From Aptenodytes patagonicus (lineage: Eukaryota; Chordata; Aves; Sphenisciformes; Spheniscidae): 64,000 nt of DNA. Where the stretch lies: the NCBI RefSeq assembly GCF_965638725.1, contig NC_134950.1:22782932-22846931 (forward strand). Direction: 5' to 3'. The notes below the pieces were generated by a model that made no database searches, was not told where the DNA came from, and worked only from the letters and a program-made list of their open reading frames with translations. Made by a program: the position numbers and the translations under genes. Shown in pieces: positions 39,310 to 50,660 of this stretch; the stretch's first letter is position 1; each line of letters begins with the position of its first letter.

Positions 39310-42300
39310 CTGTAAGTAATGAAAAATAAAACATGGGGAGTCAATTTTAAGCACAGTGCATTACACTGCAAAAAACACATTTTTAGCAACGCAATTATAA
39401 CATATCTTAACCTATATTCTTTTTTCAAGAGAATGCAATACAGTTCTGTTCACTTTTCAAGCTTAGGGTCACTGTTGTTCTTTTTCAGACTTGCCACATC
39501 TCAAAATGATTGCATTGCAGCCACAGATTCCTTGAGGGTCACTGCTCAACAATACAGAGATAACCTATGAGCTAAGCTCCAGCACTCAATGCTTAAAAGG
39601 AAAAGAATAATCCTAAAAAAAATACAAAATAGCCCATACGCTAAAGACACAAACTATTTCATGTGGCCACGTAAGAATTAGAGTACTCTTGACAGCTACT
39701 AAAGGTTAATTGTATACTGAGAGTATACTGATTCTTCAGAGAGAAGTGACAGAAAACTTACAAAAATAGTGGTGAAACACAAACAAGCAAAAGACTGAGT
39801 TAAGGAACCTTACCTTCCTTCCCCTACTCTCTTCATACTCTCAGCCAAGCTACTCATATCACATGTGCTATCTGATTTGTTTCTTTTTTCCTGATCCATG
39901 GTCAGTTTAGAACCAGACAACATTTGTTCTCCACTGTTTTCACCTTCCTCAACTCTTCGGGCTGATGTTCCCTCTGCCTCTACCTCTTTCTCAGATGTCT
40001 CTGGAGAGGTTTTAATTTCTGCAACAGTTTCTTGGCTTAAGTAATCATGATTAGTGATTGCTACTGCAGAAGTTCCATGATTTGTTGTGCCACCCGTACT
40101 AGTCCCCATTGACTTCGAAATGACTTTCAATCTGTGCGAAGTTGATTTGTAGTGCTTCTTTTTATGTTTAACTTTGGAATTGTGCCTCAAGAAAAATTCG
40201 CATGATTCTTGCAGCACTCTTCGACTCTCACTGATTGGACTGAAAGAAAACAGAAGCATGTAACTGAATGAAGAGGATAACCTTAGATATAATGTAATAT
40301 GGCTTCATACACAAAAACGTGAAAGAATAGCAACCAATGACGCAATCTGAGCTGGATATTAATGAACATGAGGAACACAATTGTATGTGAAAAGAGGAGA
40401 AAAAATCTGATCATAATGGCTCCAAAGTAATTATGTCTGTGGAACAATTAAATAAAGCAGATTTTTACATTTCTTACTTCTGCAAGTAGGTCCAATGACT
40501 TCAGTAGATTAATCATCTAAGAGAGGAAAGCAGGATTAGCTCATAAGCAGCTGTATTACCAAATTAACTTTATGTAAAGTAAACCTCATTCAAGTAAAAA
40601 AAGAGGTAAGCATTATAAAATTGACTTCATTATTTTAAAATTCTTATAGCTGAAAGCCGTTAACATCTGAAACACAAGAAAAATTATACAGGAAATGGAA
40701 AAAGAGGGGAGAGGGAAAGGAAGCTATAAGCTCACCATCAAGGAATGTAGATGTAAAATAAAAACAGCTTAAGGACTGCTGCCTTGGGAAATCCAAAGAA
40801 ATAAAAAGATCTAAAAATACAGTATAATTTACGAGTAACACTGATAATCTAAAACGAAATAATCAAGGAATAAAAAGGAATGGAAAAAATGACAACTACA
40901 AGAAATGGAGATGACATTTATAATTTGTTTAAATCCAAAGATATGAATTTACTAAAATTAAGTAACAAAACTGAATTATTCTGTTTCAGAAAAAAAACAA
41001 GGAACAGTAGATTAATACAATAAAAGTGATACTAAGGAGGGTTCAGTGAAAATTAATTTTAAAATAAGACAAGCCTGGCAGAGGAGAAAAGCAGAGGATG
41101 TTATTATTGCATGATAGTAAACACAGCTAAGTACTGTGCCAAATGAAGCAGTCAGAACACATGAAAGGATCTAAGTTGATGGCTGAAATTATCTTCCCTC
41201 ATTTGACTGGAAACCAGAGAGAGATTAGCCAATGCTAAACACAACAATATGTCTTCTGCTCTATGAAGAGAACAGGTCAACAGAGGGAAATATTTTCTAT
41301 CTTCCAAGAATGCTGTCAAAAAGTCACTGCATATGTAAAACTTCCAAGGAGTCCAATGGAATTTTGCTGATGCCCATATTCAGCATTTAGACACCGAAAA
41401 AGAAAGGGTCTGAGGAGAACATTTTGATTATAGAATCATAGAATAGTTTGGGTTGGAAGGGACCTCTAAAGGTCACCTAGTCCAACCCCCCTGCAATGAG
41501 CAGGGACATCTTCAACTAGATCAGGTTGCTCAGAGCCCCGTCCAACCTGACCTTGAATGTTTCCGGGGATGGGGCATCCACCACCTCTCTGGGCAACCTG
41601 TGCCAGTGTTTCACCACCCTCAGCGTAAAAAATTTCTTCCTTCTATCTAGTCTGAATCTACCCCCCTTTAGTTTAAAGCCATTCCCCCTTGTCCTGTCAC
41701 AACAGGCCCTGCTAAAAAGTTTGCTGCCATCTTTTTTATAAGCCCCCTTGAAGTACTGATAGGCTGCAATAAGGTCTCCCCGAAGCCTTCTCTTCTCCAG
41801 GCTGAACAACCCCAACTCTCTCAGCCTTTCTTCACAGGAGAGGTGTTCCATCCCCCTGATCATTTTTGTGGCCCTCTTCTGGACCCGCTCCAACAGGTCC
41901 ACGTCTTTCTTATGCTGAGGGCTCCAGAGCTGGATGCAATACTCCAGGTGGGGTCTCCCCAGAGCAGAGTAGAGGGGCAGAATCCCCTCCCTCGACCTGC
42001 TGGCCACGCTTCTTTTGATGCAGCCCAGGATACAATTGGCCTTCTGGGCTGCGAGCGCACATTGCTGGCTCATGTCCAGCTTTTCATCCACCAGTACCCC
42101 CAAGTCCTTCTCGGTAGGGCTGCTCTCAATCCCTTCATCCCTGAGCCTGATACCGGGGGTTGCCCCGACCCAGGTGCAGGACCTTGCACTTGGCCTTGCT
42201 AAACCTCACGAGGTTCACACGGGCCCACTTCTCCAGCTTGTCCAGGTCCCTCTGGATACATCCCGCCACTCTGGTGTCAACCACACCACTCAGCTTGGTG

Positions 42301-45300
42301 TCATCTGCAAACTTGCTGAGGGTGCGCTCGATCCCACTGTCTATGTCACTGATGAAGATATTAAACAGTACCAGTCCGAATACAGACCCCTGCGGGACAC
42401 CACTCGTCACCAGTTTCCATCTGGACTTTGAGCCGTTGACCACTACCCTCTGGATGTGACCATCTAACCAATTCCTCACCCTTTACCGGACAGTCCACCC
42501 ATCAAATCTATACCTCTCCAGTTTAGAGAGAAGGATGTTGTGGGGGACCGTGTCAAAGGCCTTACAAAGGTCCAGCTAGACGACATCTGTAGCCCCTTCC
42601 ATGTCCACTGATGCAGTCACTCCATCATAGAAGGCCACTAGGTTGGTCAGGCAGGACTTGCCCTTGGTGAAGCCATGCTGGCTGTCTCGAATCACCTCCC
42701 TGTCCTCCATGTGCCTTAGCACAGCTTCCAGGAGGATCTGTTCCATGATCTTCCCGGGCACAGAGGTGAGACTGACTGGCCTGTAGTTCCCTGGGTCTTC
42801 CTTTTTTCCCTTTTTAAAAATGGGGGTTATGTTTCCCCTTTTCTAGTCAGTGGGAACTTCACCGGACTGCCACGACTTCTCAAATACGATGGATAGTGGC
42901 TTAGCAACTTCATCCGCCAGTTCCTTCAGGACCTGCAGATGGATCTCATCGGGTCCCATGGACTTGTGCACCTTCAGGTGCCTTAGATGGTCTCCAACCT
43001 GATGTTCTCCCACAGTGGGTGGCTCTTTCTTCTCCCAGTCCCAACCTGTGCCTTCCGTGGCTTGGGTAGTGAGGCTCGAGCACTTGCTGGTGAAGACCAA
43101 GGCAAAAAAGTCATTGAGTACCTCCACCTTCTCCGTATCCCGGGTAACCAGGTCACCCATTTCATTATGGAAAGGGCCCACATTTTCCCTCGTCTTCCTT
43201 TTATCCCCGATGTACCTGAGCTATATTTAAGAAACGTCTGAAATCCAACTTATTCTAAAGTATACACTTTAAAAAACAGGAATAAAAAAAAATTGTTCTT
43301 ACTCTCTTTTGCGGTTTCTGTTGAAGAAATTGGCCCATTCAGAACAGGTCTTTTTACTTCCCACCCAGAAGACTGGAGATATGCCAACAATTAATGTCAG
43401 CAGATATTTCATCAGAAACAAAAATATTTCTGGTCTTGCTAGTGCCTTTGCCTAGAAGATAACAAAGTTTAATAAATGCAAAGAAGAAAATATACTTGTT
43501 GATTTATTTTTTAAATGCAGAAAACAAATTATGTAAAAGAGAGACTTTCTCCTTACGGCTGTTGTTCTTTGTTGAGGCTTGTACTGTGGACAAATGTTAG
43601 ACATGTACAGTCAAGTCAGACCTGGTTAATATCTACAGCTGAACACACAGAGAGGAGATTAGTCAGAAGGAAATATTTTTCTTTTAAATTGAAAGGAAAG
43701 ATTATTTTGCAGGTAATAGTATTAGTAACCATGTTCTTCAGAGATAGTTTGTATGTATAAGATTTATCCCTTCAACTTAAAAGAAACAGTTAAGTGGATG
43801 AGTTGGGAGTTAATCAGATTAGACAGCATCTTCAAGGAGCCGCAGGGAACTACATAGTAGTTTTCTGTTTATTGCAAAATTAATCCACCTATTTGCAGAA
43901 TTGGATCATAGGAGCTGAGACATTTAACTCAGTAAGAGATTATTATCTTCTGGTTCCATGCTGCAAATTTAATTTACATTACCTGGCTTATCTGCCAGTC
44001 CCATCTATGAAAGTCACTATTTTTCATGGCCAGGTAACATTAGCTACTTAAACTGAAGTTTGTTTTTGTTTGGTTTTGATCTGGCCAATGTAATAAAAGT
44101 GTACAAGCTAGCTCAGGTAAGCCAAGGCCAAGCACGCCACTTTAAGCTACTCCATAGTTAGCACATGCTTTTTATTACAGGGACAGATCCCATTAAGTAT
44201 GTCTTTGTGTAATATTCCCTGTTGCTATTTACTCTTTCCAATAGGTTAATTAAAGGCTGAGGAGACATGCTCTTTCTGCCTTATTATGCCAAGCTGTTAC
44301 ATTTCAGCACTACAAAACAAGTTTTTTTTTAAAAAGCATAAAAGCCTTGTTTTCAACCTTGTATATTTTGGACCATTTAGGTTGATACAGAGCGCAGTGC
44401 AAAACCCGCTGAAGACAAAGTGCACTTGTTAAGAATGGTAATAGAAGCACAAATAACCAAGAAGTCTGTGAGCTGTGCTACTCTCAGCTTACACTGACTT
44501 CAATACAGAGGATATAGAGGATGTTTAAGGAAGGGGAAGGATCAAGCCTTATCATTCCATAATGCCTGTGTTTATATTCCTCTTTTTAATGATAGTTTAT
44601 TGCAGTAAAAACATAGATGCTAAGTGCAAAGCCATGAAAGAAGACATGAGACAATTGCACTTCTCTTCGTGATGGTGTCTTCTTTTGTATTTGTTCTTAA
44701 ATGGAAAGAAACAAACCACAAATTACTTGCGATTGCAGGGAGTTTTGTGTACTTACAAGAGATTTAATCCATAGAGAGTACTGAACATAGGCAGATATAC
44801 TTTAAAAGCCTTTCCAAGGAAGTTGGTTGTTTTTTTTTTTTTGTTTGTTTTTTTTTTAAGAGTCAAATGTTAAGTAGGAATACCTCCGCAATTTAAAGTG
44901 CTGTTGGGTTGTTTGTTTTTTTCTTTTTTTTTTTGTTTGGTTGGGTTTCTTAAAGATTTCTTCACATTACTGAACATCAGCCCACAAATGACAGCTATCA
45001 TGGAAAAAAAAATATACTGGAAATTTGTTTTGTAATTTCAAGTGTTTTACACTTCTACTCTGAAGAAAAAAAGATGAAAATTATTTTAAATCTACGTTTA
45101 TAAGCAACATTTTAAATGCAATTTAGATTCAATTTTCAAGAATCATTATTTCAGCTTCAACTGAAATCGATGCAAACTCACCTTAGTTACTTTGATACTG
45201 AGCTAGGCACCCAAATACTGAGCAACCACTTTTAGGAACAGATGCTGTGAAGAACGATCCTCCCCCCCGGCACAATTTGTAACATGAAGTTCAAATATTG

Positions 45301-48300
45301 TAAAGTTTATATATTCCCTTTAGAGCTGTGAATTGGAATTTAATTGCTGAGTGCTATCAATTTGTGAAAAATTTCAAAGCAAAAGTATGATACCACCGAT
45401 TTTGACTTAAAAAGCAACTAATCACTGCATGTTCTTGAACTGATTACTCAATGTGAAAATAATGAACTAACTGCACAGAGGATACGGTGATGCATCATGG
45501 TTTTTGCCAATTAACTTTCCAGTATTATTTATAAAGGAAACTGCTACTTGCCTGATAAGGACAAGGAATATGGTACTGGTCACAGTGGTCAAATACCCAA
45601 GTCGTTTCCCAGATTTTCCGGTTCACCAGTTCATAGACATAACATCCAAGAAGTGCTACAAGTGGCACCAAGTATAAACCACTAAAAACTCCAATTCGGA
45701 TCATAAATTTCTTTAGCTTCTCCTGGTTTCTGCCATCGTGCTGTATGACTTGCCGCACGTGATTTAAAGAAATAATACCAGCTAAAAGAAGAGAGAGACC
45801 GAAAAAAACACAAAGGCACAACGGCAAAAGCACAAAGTACAGAGAGGCATCCAGATCGTAGAGACCCACAAAACAAACTCCACTGATATTGTCCCCTTCA
45901 ACTTTGTTCATTGCAAGGAGCATAATGGTTAGAAAACCAGGTATTCCCCACGCAACTGCGTGGAACCACATGGCCTTTTGCGCAATAGCTTCACAGCTCC
46001 ATTTTCTTCCCGCCGCAAGGAACCAAGTGATTGTAAGAATCACCCACCATATAGTTCCTGCCATAGTGAAAAAATACAAAACCATGAAAAGGACAGTACA
46101 GGCTTTGTTTTGGGAGCCAAGAACAACTGTTTCACCAATTTCTAACTTATCATCTGCCTCGTTACAGGCAGTTCTGTTCCCAAGTAAAAATCCGATAAAG
46201 TACATTAGAGAGACTATGCTATAACAGACAGAGTAATATATGATCGGCCTCTCTGGGTACCTAAACCTTTTAACATCAATCAGGAAAGTCAGGAATGTGA
46301 AAAGCGTAGCACAAAGACAAAAGATTGAAACTATTCCAATGAAGCTTTTCGCAACATCCAATTCATAATTTTTGAAGTACATATTGGGACACGGGGGTGC
46401 ACACTGATCAATTCCTAGAAACTTGTAGCCTTGTCCATTGGTAGTGTGTAGGTGTCGTGGACACCAGAATCCATAATCCCTTCGGGTCTGGCCCAAGGTC
46501 TTCTGAGTTCCATGTACGTTTGTGGTTACAGCAGCAGTGGCAGGAACAGTCTCATCACAATTGACTAGTCTACATAAATAAACAGAAGAGGAAATATCTT
46601 AATATCCCTCATTCTCAACTATAATTATTTCTTAGAAAAAAAAAATCTGATTCTAAGCACTGATAAATTTTATAGATAATGCAAAATGTGCATTACATAA
46701 AAAAAATCAGGTGGCATTTTAAAAAACAGACTTCAAATATTTTCAGTTTAGAAGACTATTCAAACACAGCTATTTAACCGTTGATCTCTATCTGTTGTTT
46801 TATTGCTTATGAAACACTACTCAAATTGCAATTGTTCTTTTAGAGTCTTAAATTCTACTAAACTTTTACATAGGTACTTAAAAATATTTACAGTAGTTGG
46901 TTTTTTTTAATCTGGATGACAGACTGTCGGAGACAGCAAATGATCTTGTCAAAATGCAAGCTTCAACCAAGAAACAAAGAAAGAAGGTTGATAGTATCTA
47001 GAATTAACTGATGACTAGTATATGATTATTATTACAATTTTTTGTGTTATAGTGGTATTTCGTTGTCGACAACAATAAAACTACCTCACTGAAAAAGACA
47101 AAAGCAAAAAATATAAGCATTATAAAAAATTATCACTGTTTTAGCAATTTTTTCCTAGCTCCACAATGTTAATTTAGAAATTGCTCAAGACTCAATTGCT
47201 CAAGTCTTTAATTGCTCAAGGGTCTAACTGGACACAATATATGACCTTTTTATATGGTTACTATAGTATTAGCAGTGTTGGACATATTTTCAAACTAGAT
47301 TATGTAAGTATAACTCAAACAGGTAAGCACTCACTCAAAATGGGATTTGTATTTATAAGCATTCCAAGTTTAAGCATATATTTAAAAAGAACAAGTTTTG
47401 CATTCTAGCTTTTAAAGCAAGATTCTGTTGTCTCAAAACATTCTTTGTCAAACTCTATTGTAAGAGTCCATCAACGTCAGTTTGCAAGCTCAGCTTGAGC
47501 TAAAAAAACCTTCTGTTCTTTTTCTCTGCATTATCATGCCGTCCAAACAAATCCACACTAATCATTAAGAAAACTGATTCTGTAGCAGATTCTTTCATTA
47601 ACCATGGGCCAGACCAGTATGCACGGGAACAGTGTGAACTTTATTCACCCATGTCTTAATAGGCATTATGCATGTCTGTAAGAATACAAGAGCGTGAATC
47701 TCAGGATTCTGGTTACTGCTTATCCTCACGCCAGCGTCTCTTCCATGGGTTCCAGCAGTAGGATGTCTGCCGTTGTAAGAACATCCTGCATTACATGGAC
47801 TTCTCCATATCAGCTACTGGGGAGACATCATTTCACATATGAACAGAGCAGGTTCATTTTCAGTAAATGCTAGCAGTAATAGAATAATTTAGAGCCGCAG
47901 TGATTCCTGCAAAAATGTAATTTGATTTAAAATGTCATTTGAAACATATATTGAATAACTGGATTCACTTGTAATTTTTCTAATTTTCCAAAACAATTCT
48001 TGAAGACATTTGCTGCGCTGAGTGGCACTACTGTTGCCTAGAAGCTCACACTGGATAAGAAAAGTTGATGCCTTCTTGTTTTAAAACCCCACAACTTCAA
48101 TTTTTCTGCAGAACTAACGGAAAAGGCATTAATGCCATCTGTCATGTTCACTCCAATAAGGATTTCTACCAGAGATCACAACATAGGACTACTGTCCCAG
48201 GTCTCCCTCAGCCCTATCACAGATTAGCAACTGCATGGGGGTTAGAAAAATTATTTGAGTTTCCACTCTCTGCTCCTTTCCTGTACTTCTTGCCCTGACT

Positions 48301-49237
48301 TGTGTTAAAAAACCCCCAAACATCTGGCCTTAATTGTTTATAAATATCTGCAATTGAAGGTCAGAATCTCAAGAAGATTACACTAGAGTGTTTTCAGTGG
48401 TTTCCACTGAATATATAGAGACTCATCTTTTCCCCAAATGTAGTATTAACTGTCTTTTCTCTGGAACAGACACGTGAACTCTTTGAGAAAAAGGTGACAT
48501 TTTAAAAAAAAAAAAAAAAGAGAGACTTTTGGCAGGCAGTACAGGAAAAGCAATACAAGATTGAATTTGCACGTTTAAGCGGTTAGGAGTAAGAGAAGGC
48601 TTCCACTATTTAATGTTCTGTGTCCATTCAAATATAGACTATTTTATATTTCATTATTTTATGAGCGATTATTTATAATAGCCCCATGAAGTACGTATGA
48701 TCATCCCTAGTTTAGAGGTCAGAAACCAAAGTAAAATCTATGCTGTAACATTTAATATTTTAAGAAACTTATAGTAAAAAGCTCCTTTTTGCAGTGATAC
48801 GAACACTGAAAAGAACTGCTGCAGAACTTTGTTGCAAAAAAGTCACAAGCAGAAAATGCAGGTGATCATCTGAATAATGAAAAAAAGTTTTAATAAAAAA
48901 AAAGTCCTATGCATAAGCACTGTAGGGTCACCAGTGACGAGGAACCTACAGCAAGGAGATACTTAATATTCTGTCTCAGATTTTCAACTCAGTCTAAGTC
49001 AAATATGAAAATATCACCCCACCCACCATCTGTCAACATGAAAAATACCCCACCTGGTACATTCCAGCTCTTCAGGCCATGTAATTCCAAAAGTGTCCAT
49101 CAACTGCTTACAGTCAGAATACACTTTCTCACAGAGGCTTCGACAAGGGTGAATCACATGAACTTGCTCCAGGCAGGCAGGGACAAAGGCTTTGCACAGA
49201 AATGTGTGGACGTCTGGTGAACAGTGAAGATTCATAA
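39153..49237 (-). CDS. FZD6: FZD6 Frizzled-6 receptor, last five coding exons (5' part outside window)
   Basis: Seven-pass Wnt receptor acting mainly in planar polarity/non-canonical signalling. Exons 49237-49054, 46569-45552, 43451-43303, 40239-39814 and 39309-39153 join in frame to 643 residues plus stop, corresponding to about human residue 65 onward of 706. Order: second half of the Cys-rich Wnt-binding domain, linker, TM1-TM6 in one large exon, TM7 ([20 protein letters not shown]), the Dishevelled-binding KTxxxW motif as KTCSEW, then a ~190-residue cytoplasmic tail. The tail starts with conserved [17 protein letters not shown] and diverges towards the C-terminus. The intron after exon 46569-45552 uses a GC donor. 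The exon with the signal peptide and first half of the CRD is not found up to 64000, so the gene continues past the window. Tandem with CTHRC1. Confidence 0.95.
39310..39813. other. FZD6 intron before last exon
   Basis: Short GT-AG intron (GTAAGG to TTACAG on minus); nothing else recognised. Confidence 0.85.
39814..40239 (-). CDS. FZD6: FZD6 cytoplasmic-tail exon
   Basis: Starts within the Asp codon of [20 protein letters not shown]. It is rich in basic then acidic/Ser residues ([31 protein letters not shown]). Acceptor TTCTTTCAG, donor GTAAGG. Confidence 0.95.
41430..43229 (-). mobile_element. CR1 LINE, 1.8 kb, 5'-truncated, ORF2 broken
   Basis: Antisense CR1 from upstream of the RT domain (43229) to the 8-mer tail at 41430. 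Broken ORF2 pieces read in order: endonuclease-RT linker and early RT (43181-42843), [20 protein letters not shown] (42761-42576), [14 protein letters not shown] with FADDTKLSG (42479-42135), and thumb/C-terminus ending [10 protein letters not shown] (42103-41516). Frameshifts separate all four. Different subfamily from the 12/17/32-kb copies and about 96% like the copy at 56.8 kb by eye. Confidence 0.95.
41516..43181 (-). pseudogene. Broken CR1 ORF2
   Basis: The four frame pieces listed for the 41430-43229 element together cover reverse transcriptase and C-terminus, with FADD retained at about 42300. Not a host gene. Confidence 0.9.
43303..43451 (-). CDS. FZD6: FZD6 TM7/KTxxxW exon
   Basis: Codes [20 protein letters not shown] through TM7, then [19 protein letters not shown]. 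The KTCSEW motif binds Dishevelled. Acceptor TTCTAG; donor GTAAGA after AGAGA. Confidence 0.97.
43452..45551. other. FZD6 GC-AG intron
   Basis: On the minus strand it begins GCAAGT (45551-45546) and ends TTCTAG (43457-43452). The interior is AT-rich with T-runs near 44828-44860 and 44920-44940. No mobile element was recognised. Confidence 0.8.
45552..46569 (-). CDS. FZD6: FZD6 large exon: end of linker, TM1-TM6
   Basis: 1018 bases. Linker with NCDETVPA, then [26 protein letters not shown] and TM1 around [20 protein letters not shown]. It continues through [13 protein letters not shown] (TM2), TM3 with [18 protein letters not shown]4 [22 protein letters not shown]5 [12 protein letters not shown] and TM6 [20 protein letters not shown]. 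It ends CPYQ at the GC donor. Confidence 0.98.
46570..49053. other. FZD6 intron before the TM exon
   Basis: AT-rich; includes a three-copy short tandem repeat (47179-47226). No mobile element or RNA gene recognised. Donor GTGGGG, acceptor TTATGTAG. Confidence 0.8.
47179..47226. repeat. Short tandem repeat, 3 copies
   Basis: Three imperfect units built on AATTGCTCAAG plus 5-6 bases. Confidence 0.75.
49054..49237 (-). CDS. FZD6: FZD6 exon, second half of the cysteine-rich domain
   Basis: Codes (L)[20 protein letters not shown] through [20 protein letters not shown] to WPEELECTR. Its seven cysteines fit the Frizzled CRD. It begins inside a Leu codon, so a preceding coding exon must exist. Acceptor TTTTCTTACAG. 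Confidence 0.97.
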
Positions 49238-50099
49238 CTGTAAGAAAAGGCTACAGGGAAGAAAAAGGCTTTGGTTAGTAAATTTAAAAAGAGAATTCAA
49301 GGCATCAAAACTGACTTTCATCACTATGGCTCACATTTGTTCCCCTGTAGGTTTGAAAAGGTACTAGAAAATAGTGTTTGTTCAGCAGTTGTGAAAGAGC
49401 AAAACCCGGTGGCCTGAGCAGCGAGAAGCTCTGTTAGCACGTCTAGCCCAGGCCCTGCCCTGGGATCTTGGCCTACCTGTAACTATTCAAACCTGGGCCT
49501 TCCTATTTGACAATATTAGAAATCTGAAAGGTATTATGAAAGCCCAAGATTTTTAAAAAAATAGGGTAAAACATTAAGTTTCTACGTTCACCAGTCAGCT
49601 TCTAAATAAGTGCCCTGACATTTTTAAAGGTGGTTTGCCCCCGTACTTTCTGTTAAATTACATTTTCAGTCCTAAGTGGTGTGTGACACTCCTCATCTTC
49701 TCTCATGCTAGAGAGGTTTGGGGTTTTTTTATTAATGAGGTCCAAATATCAATATTCCTCATTTAAACTTTGCATTTCAAAATCTCAGCATGACTGATAA
49801 TTTCTCTATCTGTATTACCGAGCACCAGGCAGTGAATAACTGATGACTGCTCTTACTAGAGAATTCATAGAATGAAATTTAATGCAACCCTTTTTTCCCC
49901 CCCAATTCATTCAATCCATTATTTACAGCCAGACAGGCTTTTAAGGAAAAAAAAAACCAACAACCTTTGACTTTATCAACTTTATTATTAGAGAAAATTA
50001 TTTTAGCTGAAATACTACCGCATGTGCAAACTTCAGACAAACCAGAAGCTGTTGGTCATTTTTGCAACTGCTGCGTTGTTGTAAGGGCAGCTAATTGAA

Positions 50100-50660
50100 G
50101 GAAGCAAGCGATGACACGCTAACAGCATCCATCGCCAGGCGCGCCCCTGTACTTCTAAGCGGGCCGCATGCCTACAGCAACGGGGCCAACAGAAGGGAGC
50201 GGAGGTGCTGGGGGGCTGTGTAAGTAGGCCCTCCTCCTAGCGAGCACCGGCAGAAATAAAACTGAAGAAGCCAACCACGCGCCGGTGACCTGTTGGTGAC
50301 TCTCTGGACATGTGGAGACCAGATCACAGATCAGCTAGGGCCACGAGGCGCCAGGCATTGCCAGGACACGGGGCACACATACGGCACGCCGACATTTCAC
50401 CCACGCAAAGAGCGCTGGGGCGGCAGGCCGGTGGGGGTGCGCAGAACGGATCGGCTCCTCCACCCCGCTCACCGGGCCTGCAGAGACTGCCCAGCGAAAA
50501 GGAAGGGAAGCAGAGCGGGCTGGTGGGGCGTTCGTGTGTTGACAGGCTCCGACCTGGCTGGTGCTCGAACAAGCCCCAGCCTTCGGATCCACTGCAGGCT
50601 GCGGTTCGCTGTCCTGTCTGCCACGCCAGGTACACATTCCTGATCCAGCTCATGAGAGTA
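50100..50660. promoter_or_regulatory. CpG-rich intronic island, possible alternative promoter/exon or LTR
   Basis: CpG- and GC-rich block in otherwise AT-rich intron, with frames open on both strands. On the minus strand a consensus donor CAGGCCCG/GTGAGCGG ends a possible exon at 50473. On plus an AATAAA at 50257 is followed by GT-rich sequence, which could instead mark an LTR. Both readings are inference. Confidence 0.4.

Larger units (their letters stand above)
40240..43302. other. FZD6 intron containing a 1.8-kb CR1
   Basis: The downstream 1.2 kb (40240-41430) is AT-rich and unique. The rest is the CR1 at 41430-43229, whose truncated end is 74 bases from the exon at 43303. Confidence 0.85.

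Noticed and set aside
44820-44950. T-rich runs as a retroposed poly(A) tail
   Set aside because: No retrocopy or SINE body is recognisable next to them and no target-site duplication was seen.
45525-45551. Eight codons past CPYQ as a natural FZD6 C-terminus
   Set aside because: TM7, KTCSEW and the tail are all found in frame in downstream exons; the GC-AG junction is the better reading.
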